Shown here: one piece after another, positions 7,508 through 15,164 of the stretch
Layout: each line of letters begins with the position of its first letter
How positions within the stretch are numbered: position 1 is the stretch's first letter
Source of the DNA: CBDUQI01 sp965369325
GTDB taxonomy: Bacteria; Pseudomonadota; Gammaproteobacteria; Steroidobacterales; JBCBZW01
Direction: 5' to 3'
DNA: 20,663 nucleotides
NCBI GenBank assembly: GCA_965369325.1
Contig: CBDUQI010000095.1
Span: forward strand, 1 to 20,663
Program-made: the position numbers and the translations under genes
The notes under the pieces: generated by a model
The model's database searches: none
What the model was told of the DNA's origin: nothing
The model's input: only the letters and a program-made list of their open reading frames with translations

Positions 7508-8037
7508 AACTTTCCGCCGAAAATAGTGATCACCTCAGTTTCTGACTCATCGATGCCCATGTCGATAACCTGTGGTTCGTACGGATCGTACTCGGGCAGA
7601 ATCTTGAGCACCACGCCGCTGGCAGTCTCGATGGAGACAACGGCATCATCGTGACGTAAACGCTCTCGCTCGCGTTGCAGCCGCTCAATCTCAAGCTGCT
7701 GATCCGCCCACAATTGCTCACGTATGTCATCAGGCAAACTCCATCGGTCCCGTTCGACGGTCATCGGGGGCAGGCTGTAGATGCTGCGACCAGAATCAGC
7801 CACCGGCGCGTTCTCGCTAGGAGGTCGGCGGAACACGACACTACGCTGCACCGCCGGCCCGACGCCCGCGGGGCTGCGCTGCGGCGTCACGACGGCTTGC
7901 GTGGCGGGCGCGCTTTCGGTGAGCGGCTCGGCCTCCTGTGCTTGTGCGCGCGCCGCAAACGAGCCCGTGAACAACACAACATGCAGGCTCGCGATGAGTG
8001 CATACCGGCCTCGTGCGCTGTGCGCGAAACTCCTCAT
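7504..8037 (-). CDS. Secreted protein of unknown function
   Basis: A 177-residue protein with a signal peptide: an Arg-rich N-terminus, a hydrophobic core (about residues 13-28) and a likely signal peptidase I site near A-R-A-Q-A-Q-E at 30-36. The mature part starts with an Ala/Pro/Thr-rich linker, then a Pro/Arg-rich segment. A charged, probably coiled helix follows (about 100-130, with L-E-I-E-R-L-Q-R-E-R-E-R-L). The acidic C-terminal tail contains D-P-Y-E-P-Q-V-I-D-M-G and ends I-F-G-G-K-F. I recognise no domain. Its ATG overlaps the stop of the esterase gene as ATGA (8034-8037), so it is almost certainly translated by coupling from the same mRNA. A periplasmic or outer-membrane location is inferred from the signal peptide. 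Confidence 0.8.
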   Translation of the reverse strand: MRSFAHSARGRYALIASLHVVLFTGSFAARAQAQEAEPLTESAPATQAVVTPQRSPAGVGPAVQRSVVFRRPPSENAPVADSGRSIYSLPPMTVERDRWSLPDDIREQLWADQQLEIERLQRERERLRHDDAVVSIETASGVVLKILPEYDPYEPQVIDMGIDESETEVITIFGGKF

Positions 8038-9143
8038 CCACGCAACATCCGCGATAAAAAGGGCAGGCTGCGATCCATACGATGATCAACTCCGGAGTGG
8101 GTGCCGTCAAACTCTTCGTACACGTGTGGCACACCGCGCTCGGCCAATCGTTTGGATAATATGCGTGTGCCGTAGTGGATGTGGTACTGGTCGCGCCAGC
8201 CACAGTCGATATAGATCCCTTTGAGCGACTTTAGTTTCTCTGCATAGCGGGCGACCATATTAATTGGGTCGTGTTTGCGCCACTGTCGCCAGCGCGAGCG
8301 CAGCAGTTCGCCCGTCTCCAGATTAAACGGCAGCAAAAAACCATTGGGCGCCTCGGGATCGGGATCATAGGTGGCTGCCATGCAGATATTCATCAGGCAA
8401 TGTACATCGTCACTGCTCAGGCTTGGCTCCCGCCAGACGTACTCCAGGAAGGCCGCCACCCGTCCATCATCGCGACCCTCAGCGCATTGCGCCTCAAGTC
8501 GGCGCACGTCGATGGAACCGCCACGGCGTTTGCCGGGGGAGTAACGCGCCAGCGTGTTCAGCGTCTTGGGCCAGTCGCTGCGATACACAAAATCAAAATT
8601 CGCGTCGCCCGAATGATTGCCGATGGCGCCCCACACCTGCGGATACAGCATGCCGTGGATCATCGCACCGTAACCGCCGGAAGACTTACCAAAGGCGCCG
8701 CGGTGTTCACGTGCGGCCAGGGTGCGCAGTTGCGCGTCGACAAACGGCACTATCTCGCGCACTAGATACTCCGCATAGTTGCCGATTGCACTGGAGTTCA
8801 CGTACTGGTTGCCGCCAAGCGCGGTAAAGCAATCGGGGAACACAACAATGCTGGGCGACATACGCCGCTCGCTGACCAGCCGCGCACATCGCTCCGGCAC
8901 ATTCTCACTGAAGTTGCGCCAGTCCGTATGCGAGCGCCCCGTGCCGGTGTAGCCGACCAGATCGTAGAGCACCGGAAAGCGACGGCCGCGATGCCGGCGG
9001 TCCTCGCGGTCGTACTGCGGTGGCAACCAAGCGTGCACTAGACGCTCGTGCGGATCACCAAGCGGATTGTCCTTTAATATGCTTGAGCTATGTTCAAGTA
9101 CCACCACACGGCCTGCGGACCAGTCTGGACGTTTCAGTGCCAT
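8034..9143 (-). CDS. Putative alpha/beta-hydrolase esterase (esterase D/Fes type)
   Basis: A 369-residue protein of the PF00756 putative-esterase type. It has an N-terminal H-A-W-L-P-P strand region, a P-V-L-Y-D-L-V-G-Y-T-G segment, the nucleophile elbow G-K-S-S-G (Ser154) and a C-terminal D-G-T-H-S-G with the likely catalytic His349. The acid is probably Asp313 or Asp318 in Y-I-D-C-G-W-R-D. Family members cleave carboxyl or thioesters such as S-formylglutathione, siderophore esters or sugar esters; which applies here is not visible. ATG 9143 is chosen because GGAGAG lies 7 nt upstream. The frame extends to GTG 9257, but those 38 residues are not typical and carry no signal peptide. It overlaps the secreted-protein gene by 4 nt. 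Confidence 0.82.
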   Translation of the reverse strand: MALKRPDWSAGRVVVLEHSSSILKDNPLGDPHERLVHAWLPPQYDREDRRHRGRRFPVLYDLVGYTGTGRSHTDWRNFSENVPERCARLVSERRMSPSIVVFPDCFTALGGNQYVNSSAIGNYAEYLVREIVPFVDAQLRTLAAREHRGAFGKSSGGYGAMIHGMLYPQVWGAIGNHSGDANFDFVYRSDWPKTLNTLARYSPGKRRGGSIDVRRLEAQCAEGRDDGRVAAFLEYVWREPSLSSDDVHCLMNICMAATYDPDPEAPNGFLLPFNLETGELLRSRWRQWRKHDPINMVARYAEKLKSLKGIYIDCGWRDQYHIHYGTRILSKRLAERGVPHVYEEFDGTHSGVDHRMDRSLPFLSRMLRG

Positions 9144-9298
9144 TGAGAGTCTCTCCGCCTGCGAATCTATCGACAGGTTCATGTACACACGATGCTCAGG
9201 TACCCTACCCTGAGGAAATAGCGTGGGCACGTCAACTGGCGCAGCCGGCGCGGACACAGGGCCCGCATCACCAAAGGCGGGGCTAACCAGGTAGCCTA

Positions 9299-10168
9299 TT
9301 GGATGGAAAATCGGTGATCGTCGAATGTAACAACTGCCATTTACGCTACGACTTCACCGCCCAGGACCGCACGGCACAGGTGCGATGCCGTTGCGGGCAG
9401 GTGGTGCGGGTGCCCGAGCGCAACGGGCCGACCCAGGTGATGAACTGCGCCAGTTGCGGTGGCGGCTCGCCAGCGGACAAGACCCATTGCCAGTACTGCG
9501 GCAACGCGCTGGCGAACATGCGCTGCGCCAAATGCATGTCGCTGCAGGCGGCGGGCATGCGCCATTGTGGGCGATGCGGCACCATGCTTACCCAGGCGGC
9601 GCGGGCGATTAGCGGGCAACACGCCGAACCGCGCGACTGCCCGCGCTGCCGTCAGCCGCTCACCTGCCAGTTGGTGGCCGATACACTGATTGATCACTGC
9701 GACGGCTGCCTAGGATTATGGATAGAACACGATGCGCTGGAACACCTGATCGAGGTGCATCAAAACCGTCCGACTCAGCGCTTCAGGCCCACCGCGCAAC
9801 CGCGCTCCGAGGCGGCCCGCAAACGCCAGCGGGTGGTGTACGTAAAGTGCCCGGAGTGCGCCGGGCTAATGACGCGTCGAAATCCGGCGACGCGGTCCGG
9901 AATAATAGTGGACGTATGTCACGCCCACGGTGTGTGGTTCGACCACGAAGAACTCGCGCATTTGCTGGCACAGGTACGCGACGGCACGCAACGCATCGCG
10001 CTGGTGCCAGATCCCGCGCACATGCGCGAGGCTGAGGCCAATCAGATCTCTCAGAAGATCCTGGGCCCGCACAAACGAGCCGACACCAGGCTCGAGGATA
10101 AACAACACTGGGACGTACTCAGCGAAGGCCTGCCAGAGGTGTTGAACCTGCTCGATCGATTGTTCTGA
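9299..10168 (+). CDS. Multi-zinc-ribbon protein with two zf-TFIIB-type domains
   Basis: A 289-residue soluble protein built of cysteine pairs. In order: C-N-N-C at 10-13 with C-R-C (MJ0042-like ribbon); C-A-S-C and C-Q-Y-C, then C-A-K-C and C-G-R-C (double zinc ribbon, about 50-95); C-P-R-C with D-H-C-D-G-C-L-G-L-W-I at about 113-142 (first zf-TFIIB-type domain); and C-P-E-C with V-C-H-A-H-G-V-W-F-D at about 183-217 (second, one Cys replaced by His). The last 60 residues are charged and helical. Zf-TFIIB proteins are widespread in bacteria and mostly uncharacterised; nucleic-acid or protein binding is only inferred. The start is uncertain: TTG 9299 or GTG 9314, neither with a strong Shine-Dalgarno. 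It is divergent from the esterase operon. Confidence 0.8.
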   Translation: MDGKSVIVECNNCHLRYDFTAQDRTAQVRCRCGQVVRVPERNGPTQVMNCASCGGGSPADKTHCQYCGNALANMRCAKCMSLQAAGMRHCGRCGTMLTQAARAISGQHAEPRDCPRCRQPLTCQLVADTLIDHCDGCLGLWIEHDALEHLIEVHQNRPTQRFRPTAQPRSEAARKRQRVVYVKCPECAGLMTRRNPATRSGIIVDVCHAHGVWFDHEELAHLLAQVRDGTQRIALVPDPAHMREAEANQISQKILGPHKRADTRLEDKQHWDVLSEGLPEVLNLLDRLF

Positions 10169-10326
10169 CAACGGTTGTTCTGAGCTGAAATCAATTTGTT
10201 TTGCGAAGCAGTTCACACAGGTAATCCTGCGCCGGCCGACTGCCGCCCATTCCCCCGCTCAAAACCCCTGTCTCGCGGCCGATATTAAGTGCATCGTTAA
10301 CGCGCGCTGCGCATAAGGAGTTGCGA

Positions 10327-11841
10327 ATGAAGTCGACCGCAAAACAGGTCGAACAGGCTACGCCTACGAAAGCCGGTTCCACTACCACGCCCGCCCCCTC
10401 AACCCCAACAGCCGATGCGGTAAAACCCGCCGAGGAACTAACCTTTCTGGACAGCGTTAACCACATGGTTGAACGTGCTATGGCCGTAATGGACCTGCCC
10501 TCCGGGCTGGCTGAGCAGATCAAAGTCTGCAACTCTGTGTACAAAACGCAGTTCCCTATTAGCATTGATGGGCACATCGAGGTGTTCACCGGTTGGCGCG
10601 CCACTCACAGCGAACATCGGCTGCCGGTGAAGGGCGGCATCCGTTATGCACCTGAGGTGGATGAGGATGAGGTACAGGCACTGGCGGCGCTTATGTCCTA
10701 CAAATGCGCGCTGGTCGATGTCCCATTTGGCGGCTCCAAAGGTGGACTGCTGATCGATCCACGTAAGTACACCACGCCGCAGCTTGAGAAAATCACTCGT
10801 CGTTTCGGCTACGAGCTGGCCAAGAAAGGCTACATTTCGCCCAGTCTGAATGTACCAGCCCCCGACATGGGTACCGGCGAGCGAGAGATGGCCTGGATTG
10901 CCGATGGCTACCGCATGGCCAACCCGCACGACATTAACGCCATCGCCTGCGTGACCGGTAAGCCCGTCAGCCAGGGCGGTATCCCAGGGCGCGCTGAGGC
11001 CACCGGCCGTGGCGTGCAGTACGCCATTCGGGAATTCTTCCGCCATCCGGAAGATGTCGCGCTGGCCGGTCTTGACGGCTCTCTGGACAGCAAACGAGTC
11101 GTCATGCAAGGGCTTGGCAACGTAGGCTATCACGCCGCCAAGTTTTTGCAGAACGAAGACAATTGTCTGATCACCGGCATCATCGAACGTGACGGCGCAC
11201 TGCTTAGCGCAACCGGGTTGGATGTTGAGGCCGTCTCGCAGTACATCAAGGAATTCGGCGGGGTACGCGGATACCCGGAGGCCGAGTACGTCGAGTACGG
11301 GCTGCAGGTGCTGGAGGCCGATTGCGATATTCTGATTCCGGCGGCCATCGAAAGCGTTATCACTGCCGAGAATGCCCCGCGCATCCAGGCCGGGCTGATC
11401 GTAGAGGCGGCCAACGGCCCCATCACCTTCGGCGCAGATCAGATTCTCAACCAGCGCGGCAAAGTGGTGATTCCGGACTTTTACGCCAACGCCGGCGGTG
11501 TCACCGTCAGCTACTTTGAGTGGGTCAAGAACGTCTCGCACATCCGCTTTGGGCGGCTGGACCGCCGTCTTGAGGAATCCCGCGGGAAGGCGATGGTGGA
11601 CCTGGTCGAGCAGGCAACCGGCCAGAAAGTGCCGGAGGCGTTAGTTGAGCCGCTGGTGAGCGGCGGGCAGGAGGTCGATCTGGTTCGTTCAGGGCTGGAT
11701 GACACCATGCGCAACGCTTATCAGGAGATTCGCCGCGTGCGTGATGAGACGGAGGGTGTCAACGATCTGCGCACCGCCGCGTTCATCGTGGCCATCGGCA
11801 AAATCGCCCGCTCGTATGCCGAAAACGGCATGAACCACTAA
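10327..11841 (+). CDS. NAD(P)-dependent glutamate dehydrogenase, animal/mitochondrial-like type
   Basis: A 504-residue cytoplasmic enzyme interconverting glutamate and 2-oxoglutarate plus ammonia. Residues 1-35 are a Thr/Pro/Ala-rich tail. The substrate domain has P-V-K-G-G-I-R-Y (100-107) and the catalytic-lysine motif Y-K-C-A-L-V-D-V-P-F-G-G-S-K-G-G (Lys126), then V-P-A-P-D-M-G-T-G-E-R-E-M. The Rossmann domain has Q-G-L-G-N-V-G (261-267). V-T-G-K-P-V-S-Q-G-G and D-C-D-I-L-I-P-A-A resemble animal mitochondrial enzymes more than the roughly 450-residue E. coli GdhA. A stretch of about 45 residues (409-452) lies where animal enzymes carry the antenna. ATG 10327 has AAGGAG 6 nt upstream. A P-II gene follows 186 nt downstream. 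Coenzyme preference is not assigned. Confidence 0.92.
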   Translation: MKSTAKQVEQATPTKAGSTTTPAPSTPTADAVKPAEELTFLDSVNHMVERAMAVMDLPSGLAEQIKVCNSVYKTQFPISIDGHIEVFTGWRATHSEHRLPVKGGIRYAPEVDEDEVQALAALMSYKCALVDVPFGGSKGGLLIDPRKYTTPQLEKITRRFGYELAKKGYISPSLNVPAPDMGTGEREMAWIADGYRMANPHDINAIACVTGKPVSQGGIPGRAEATGRGVQYAIREFFRHPEDVALAGLDGSLDSKRVVMQGLGNVGYHAAKFLQNEDNCLITGIIERDGALLSATGLDVEAVSQYIKEFGGVRGYPEAEYVEYGLQVLEADCDILIPAAIESVITAENAPRIQAGLIVEAANGPITFGADQILNQRGKVVIPDFYANAGGVTVSYFEWVKNVSHIRFGRLDRRLEESRGKAMVDLVEQATGQKVPEALVEPLVSGGQEVDLVRSGLDDTMRNAYQEIRRVRDETEGVNDLRTAAFIVAIGKIARSYAENGMNH

Positions 11842-11869
11842 CCGCTCCCCACGCAAACCTGACGAGGGC

Positions 11870-12013
11870 GCAACGGTTGCACCTGCAACCACTGCATCGC
11901 AACCGGGCGGATTCGGCAAGCTGGCCGCGATGGCTTAAACTCAAGCTTCGCGGCCAGGCCGGATCCGCTGACAGCGCCGGCAACCATGACGTCCTACAGC
12001 CCGCCGCCGGCTG
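11870..12013 (+). promoter_or_regulatory. Hairpin-rich leader upstream of the P-II gene
   Basis: The 186-nt gap between glutamate dehydrogenase and P-II holds a series of inverted repeats. 11870-11880 is GCAAC-G-GTTGC, overlapping 11875-11890, GGTTGCA-CC-TGCAACC (mutually exclusive pairings). 11921-11957 has perfect 10-bp arms (CTGGCCGCGA / TCGCGGCCAG) with an inner GCTT/AAGC pairing. 11958-11981 has GCCGG/CCGGC arms, and 11997-12013 has CAGCC/GGCTG arms. None is followed by a T-run, so this is not a standard terminator. No sigma-54 -24/-12 element with correct spacing was seen. Confidence 0.45.
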
Positions 12014-12027
12014 TTCAAGGGGGCCAT

Positions 12028-12366
12028 ATGAAACTCGTCACAGCTATCATCAAACCGTTCAAACTGGACGACGTGCGCAACGCGCTGTCGGACATTGGCG
12101 TACAGGGTATGACCGTTACCGAAGTGAAAGGCTTCGGGCGCCAGAAAGGCCATGCAGAATTGTACCGCGGCGCCGAGTACGTGGTGGATTTTTTGCCCAA
12201 AGTAAAACTGGAAGTCGCCCTGGATGATGACATTCTGGAGCAAGCGCTTGAGGTGCTTCAGGAAGCCGCGAAGACTGGCAAAATCGGCGACGGCAAGATC
12301 TTTGTGTGCAATCTGGAGCACGTCATCCGCATTCGCACCGGCGAGATCGGCGGCACCGCGCTTTAG
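12028..12366 (+). CDS. P-II family nitrogen regulatory protein
   Basis: A 112-residue protein, the standard P-II length. P-II trimers sense ATP/ADP and 2-oxoglutarate and control glutamine synthetase adenylylation, NtrB or AmtB. The T-loop G-F-G-R-Q-K-G-H-A-E-L-Y-R-G-A-E-Y carries Tyr51, the uridylylation site. The signature T-G-K-I-G-D-G-K-I-F-V (about 83-101 region) and the C-terminal R-I-R-T-G-E are intact. The N-terminus M-K-L-V-T-A-I-I-K-P-F is GlnK-like, whereas Asp54 is GlnB-like, and no amtB is adjacent, so I leave the symbol open between glnB and glnK. The start is ATG 12028 with a GGGGG run upstream. The gene order with glutamate dehydrogenase points to coordinated nitrogen control. 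Confidence 0.95.
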   Translation: MKLVTAIIKPFKLDDVRNALSDIGVQGMTVTEVKGFGRQKGHAELYRGAEYVVDFLPKVKLEVALDDDILEQALEVLQEAAKTGKIGDGKIFVCNLEHVIRIRTGEIGGTAL

Positions 12367-13383
12367 CTATGGCTTAGCGGACACGTTGCCATAGGCCTTG
12401 GCCAGCTGCGTTTTGATCCGATCACTCTGGCGCACCGGGGTGTAATTGGCCGGATAACGCTCAGAGACAAAACGCGGCAGCGGCCCCACCTCGCAATCGC
12501 CGTTGAGCGCGGCAAACAGGATGATTGAATCGCGCTGCCAGGTCGTGTTCAGCACCCGGTGGCCGGTGGCACGTAGATACCCGTTGGTCAGCCACTCCAT
12601 CATGTCGCCCAGAATCACCAGCATCTCGCCGGGGCCGGCCGGCGCCTGCCACCAGCGCCCGTCCGCGTCGGTGAGCTCTAGCCCGGGCGCGCTCTGGTAC
12701 ATCAAGGTAAAACACTCGTAGTCGGTATGCGCCGCGATGCCCACATTGTGCCGGTCCGCCGGGCCATCGTTTGCCGGGTAACGCAGCAGACGCATGGTGC
12801 GCGGGGCACGCGGGCCGGTTCGGCTAAGCAGATAATCCGGCGCCAGCCCCAGCATCTCAGCAAATGCCCTAAACAACACCTCGACCAGTTGGTTAGCCTG
12901 CGCGTACCAGGTATCCACCGCCTCACGAAAGCCCGGCAGCTCCGGCCACAGGTTGGGATAGATACCGAATGCAGCCGCTCGTTCATCGGGCTGAAACCCC
13001 GCCAGCCCCGGCCCGCGATCGAACGACTCCACCCATGCCGTGGTGGCCTCCTGATAGGCCGGCTCGCCAAACATTGGTCCCCAGCCGGTACCGCCGCCAC
13101 TTAAGGCGTTGTGCACCGACCGCTTGATCAAGTGCTCGTCCGGAAGCGAAAAAAACTGGCCCATCTGTGCGAGCACTTGATCGGTGGAGGATTGCTCGAT
13201 GCTGGTGCCGGAGATGGTAAAAAAACCGGGCGCGCGACACGCCTGGCGCATCTGCTCAAGCACCGCCTGGCGCCGCGGGCCGTCGCCTGATTCGAACAGC
13301 GCGGACAAATCCAACGCAGGCAGTTGCGCTTTGCTCATTTGCGCCGATGGCGCAAACGGATCAATTTTTGAGTGCTCATCCAT
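12367..13383 (-). CDS. Isopenicillin N synthase-family 2-oxoglutarate/Fe(II) dioxygenase
   Basis: A 338-residue soluble enzyme. The N-terminal DIOX_N part starts at L-P-A-L-D-L-S-A-L-F (about 21-30). The catalytic jelly-roll has the iron triad His219-x-Asp221 in A-H-T-D-Y and His275 in A-T-G-H-R-V. Arg284-x-Ser286 (R-D-S) is the usual 2-oxoglutarate anchor. Substrates in this family range from gibberellins and flavonoids in plants to small acids in bacteria, and none can be assigned; penicillin synthesis itself is not implied. ATG 13383 gives a full-length protein; Met16 (13338) is a possible alternative start, and neither has a good Shine-Dalgarno. Its stop abuts that of the convergent P-II gene (TAGCTA, 12364-12369). 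Confidence 0.87.
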   Translation of the reverse strand: MDEHSKIDPFAPSAQMSKAQLPALDLSALFESGDGPRRQAVLEQMRQACRAPGFFTISGTSIEQSSTDQVLAQMGQFFSLPDEHLIKRSVHNALSGGGTGWGPMFGEPAYQEATTAWVESFDRGPGLAGFQPDERAAAFGIYPNLWPELPGFREAVDTWYAQANQLVEVLFRAFAEMLGLAPDYLLSRTGPRAPRTMRLLRYPANDGPADRHNVGIAAHTDYECFTLMYQSAPGLELTDADGRWWQAPAGPGEMLVILGDMMEWLTNGYLRATGHRVLNTTWQRDSIILFAALNGDCEVGPLPRFVSERYPANYTPVRQSDRIKTQLAKAYGNVSAKP

Positions 13384-13470
13384 CGCGTCGCTACTTGCTG
13401 GGGCCGGACCGGCAGTTTACTTGCAGGCGCCGCCGCCTGTCTTGCTGCTATGCGCCACGAAGATGACTGT

Positions 13471-13489
13471 TAGAATCAGGCGCTGATTC
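13471..13489 (+). promoter_or_regulatory. Candidate promoter -10 and overlapping inverted repeat upstream of acyl-CoA ligase
   Basis: TAGAAT (13471-13476, five of six matches to TATAAT) overlaps a perfect inverted repeat GAATCAG-GCG-CTGATTC (13473-13489), 28 nt before the ligase start. An operator overlapping the -10 would be a natural repressor site, as for fatty-acid genes, but no -35 is clear and no regulator gene is adjacent. Confidence 0.35.
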
Positions 13490-13516
13490 CACGCTTACAG
13501 GCTGAGGCACTTTTTG

Positions 13517-15148
13517 ATGAACGGACTAATGATGAACACGGCGCTGACCATTCGCTCGATCATGCGCCACTGCCAACTGAATCACTCCCAGCGCTGGATC
13601 GCCTCAGTCACCAGCGACAACCCCAACCACAAATACACCTACGGCGAGGCATTCCAGCGCACTGCCAAACTCGCCAATGCACTGCAGGCGCTGGGGCTGT
13701 CGCAAAGCGATCGCGTTGCCACCATGGCTTGGAACGACTACCGGCATTTTGAGCTGTACTACGCGGTATCCTGCAGCGGCTACGTGCTGCATACACTGAA
13801 CCCTCGACTGTTCCCGGAGCAGCTTACTTACATCGTTAATCACGCCGAAGACAAAGTACTGTTCCTGGATCCGATGTTCGTGCCATTGCTGGAGCAGGTG
13901 CGTGAGCATCTGCCCACCGTGCACACCTACGTCATCCTCACCGACGAGGCGCACATGCCCCAGACCTCATTGCCAAATGTACATTGCTACGAGACCTTGA
14001 TCGCCGGTCAACCGGACACGTTTGAATGGCCCGATATGGATGAGAATCTGGCCTGCACGTTATGTTACACCTCAGGCACCACCGGCAACCCGAAGGGCGT
14101 GCTGTACAGCCATCGCTCCACCCTAATCCACGCCTACGCCGCTGCGATGCCGGATTCGATCAATCTGCGCGACGGGGAGACCATGCTGCCAGTGGTCCCG
14201 ATGTTCCATGTAAATGCCTGGGCAACGCCTTATACCTGTCCCATGGTGGGGGTAAATCTGGTATTCCCCGGCCCCAAGATGGGCGACGGTCAGGCGCTCT
14301 ACGAGTTGATGGAAGCGCACGGCGTGGTCGCGGCCGCCGGAGTGCCGACGGTGTGGCTGGCGCTGCTTGGCTACACCCGCCAGGCCGGCAAAACTTTCTC
14401 CACCCTCAAGCGCACACTCGTCGGTGGGGCGGCCTGCCCGCGCGCCGTGATGGACGAGTTCCGCGAGCAGCACGGGGTAGAAACCCACCACGGCTGGGGC
14501 ATGACGGAGATGAGTCCTCTTGGCACCGTAAACTGTCTTAAAGCCGAGCATGCCGATCTGGATGAAGAGCACAAGGCAGCCATCCGCTCCAAGCAGGGTC
14601 GCGCGGTATTCGGCGTGGAAATGAAGGTGGTCGATGACGACAACAATGAGTTGCCCTGGGATGGCAAGAGCTTTGGCGCGCTGAAGGTGCGCGGCCCCTG
14701 GATTGCCAGCGGCTATTTTCGGATGGAATCGAGCGATGCGCACGATGAAGACGGCTGGTTTGATACGGGCGATGTGGCGTTTATCGATCCGGAAGGGTAT
14801 ATGCAGATTACCGATCGCACCAAAGATGTGATCAAGTCCGGTGGCGAGTGGATCAGCTCAATCGATCTAGAGAATTGCGCAGTGAATCATCCGGGCGTCG
14901 CCGAGGCGGCGGTGATCGGCATCGAGCACCCCAAATGGTCGGAGCGCCCACTTATGATTGTCGTGCGAGCACCTGATCAGAATCCAAGTAAAGAAGACAT
15001 TCTGCAATTCCTGGAAGGCAAGATTGCCAAATTCTGGATGCCGGACGATGTGGTGTTCACCGACGAGATCCCGCACACGGCCACGGGCAAGATCAGCAAG
15101 CTGACCCTGCGCAAAACCTATGCCGACTACCGCTTTCCCGGCACCTAA
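13517..15148 (+). CDS. Fatty acyl-CoA ligase (AMP-dependent synthetase), medium/long-chain type
   Basis: A 543-residue adenylate-forming enzyme that activates a carboxylic acid with ATP and CoA, forming acyl-CoA plus AMP and PPi. The P-loop-like core Y-T-S-G-T-T-G-N-P-K-G is at residues 184-194. The A5 motif is G-W-G-M-T-E, A7 is D-G-W-F-D-T-G-D, A8 is K-D-V-I-K-S-G-G-E-W-I-S-S, and the catalytic lysine is Lys525 in T-A-T-G-K-I-S-K. The opening M-N-G-L-M-M resembles the AlkK/DmdB-like medium-chain ligases. That group includes 3-methylmercaptopropionyl-CoA ligases, so the acid could be a fatty acid or a sulfur analogue. ATG 13517 is used, with GAGG 10 nt upstream; TTG 13514 would add one codon. 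Probably monocistronic. Confidence 0.92.
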   Translation: MNGLMMNTALTIRSIMRHCQLNHSQRWIASVTSDNPNHKYTYGEAFQRTAKLANALQALGLSQSDRVATMAWNDYRHFELYYAVSCSGYVLHTLNPRLFPEQLTYIVNHAEDKVLFLDPMFVPLLEQVREHLPTVHTYVILTDEAHMPQTSLPNVHCYETLIAGQPDTFEWPDMDENLACTLCYTSGTTGNPKGVLYSHRSTLIHAYAAAMPDSINLRDGETMLPVVPMFHVNAWATPYTCPMVGVNLVFPGPKMGDGQALYELMEAHGVVAAAGVPTVWLALLGYTRQAGKTFSTLKRTLVGGAACPRAVMDEFREQHGVETHHGWGMTEMSPLGTVNCLKAEHADLDEEHKAAIRSKQGRAVFGVEMKVVDDDNNELPWDGKSFGALKVRGPWIASGYFRMESSDAHDEDGWFDTGDVAFIDPEGYMQITDRTKDVIKSGGEWISSIDLENCAVNHPGVAEAAVIGIEHPKWSERPLMIVVRAPDQNPSKEDILQFLEGKIAKFWMPDDVVFTDEIPHTATGKISKLTLRKTYADYRFPGT

Positions 15149-15164
15149 CAAATGAATCGCCCGC

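Noticed and set aside
10438..11541. Long 367-codon open frame on the minus strand
   Set aside because: It lies wholly opposite glutamate dehydrogenase, whose motifs are unmistakable; the minus frame is a codon-bias shadow with no recognisable domain.
11900..12010. Sigma-54 promoter for the P-II gene
   Set aside because: No GG/GC pair with the required 10-nt spacing and flanking consensus was found; the closest (near 11922) has 8 nt.
14062..14743. Overlapping long open frames on both strands inside the acyl-CoA ligase gene
   Set aside because: The ligase frame has all family motifs across this span; the others are Arg/Gly/His-rich shadow translations.
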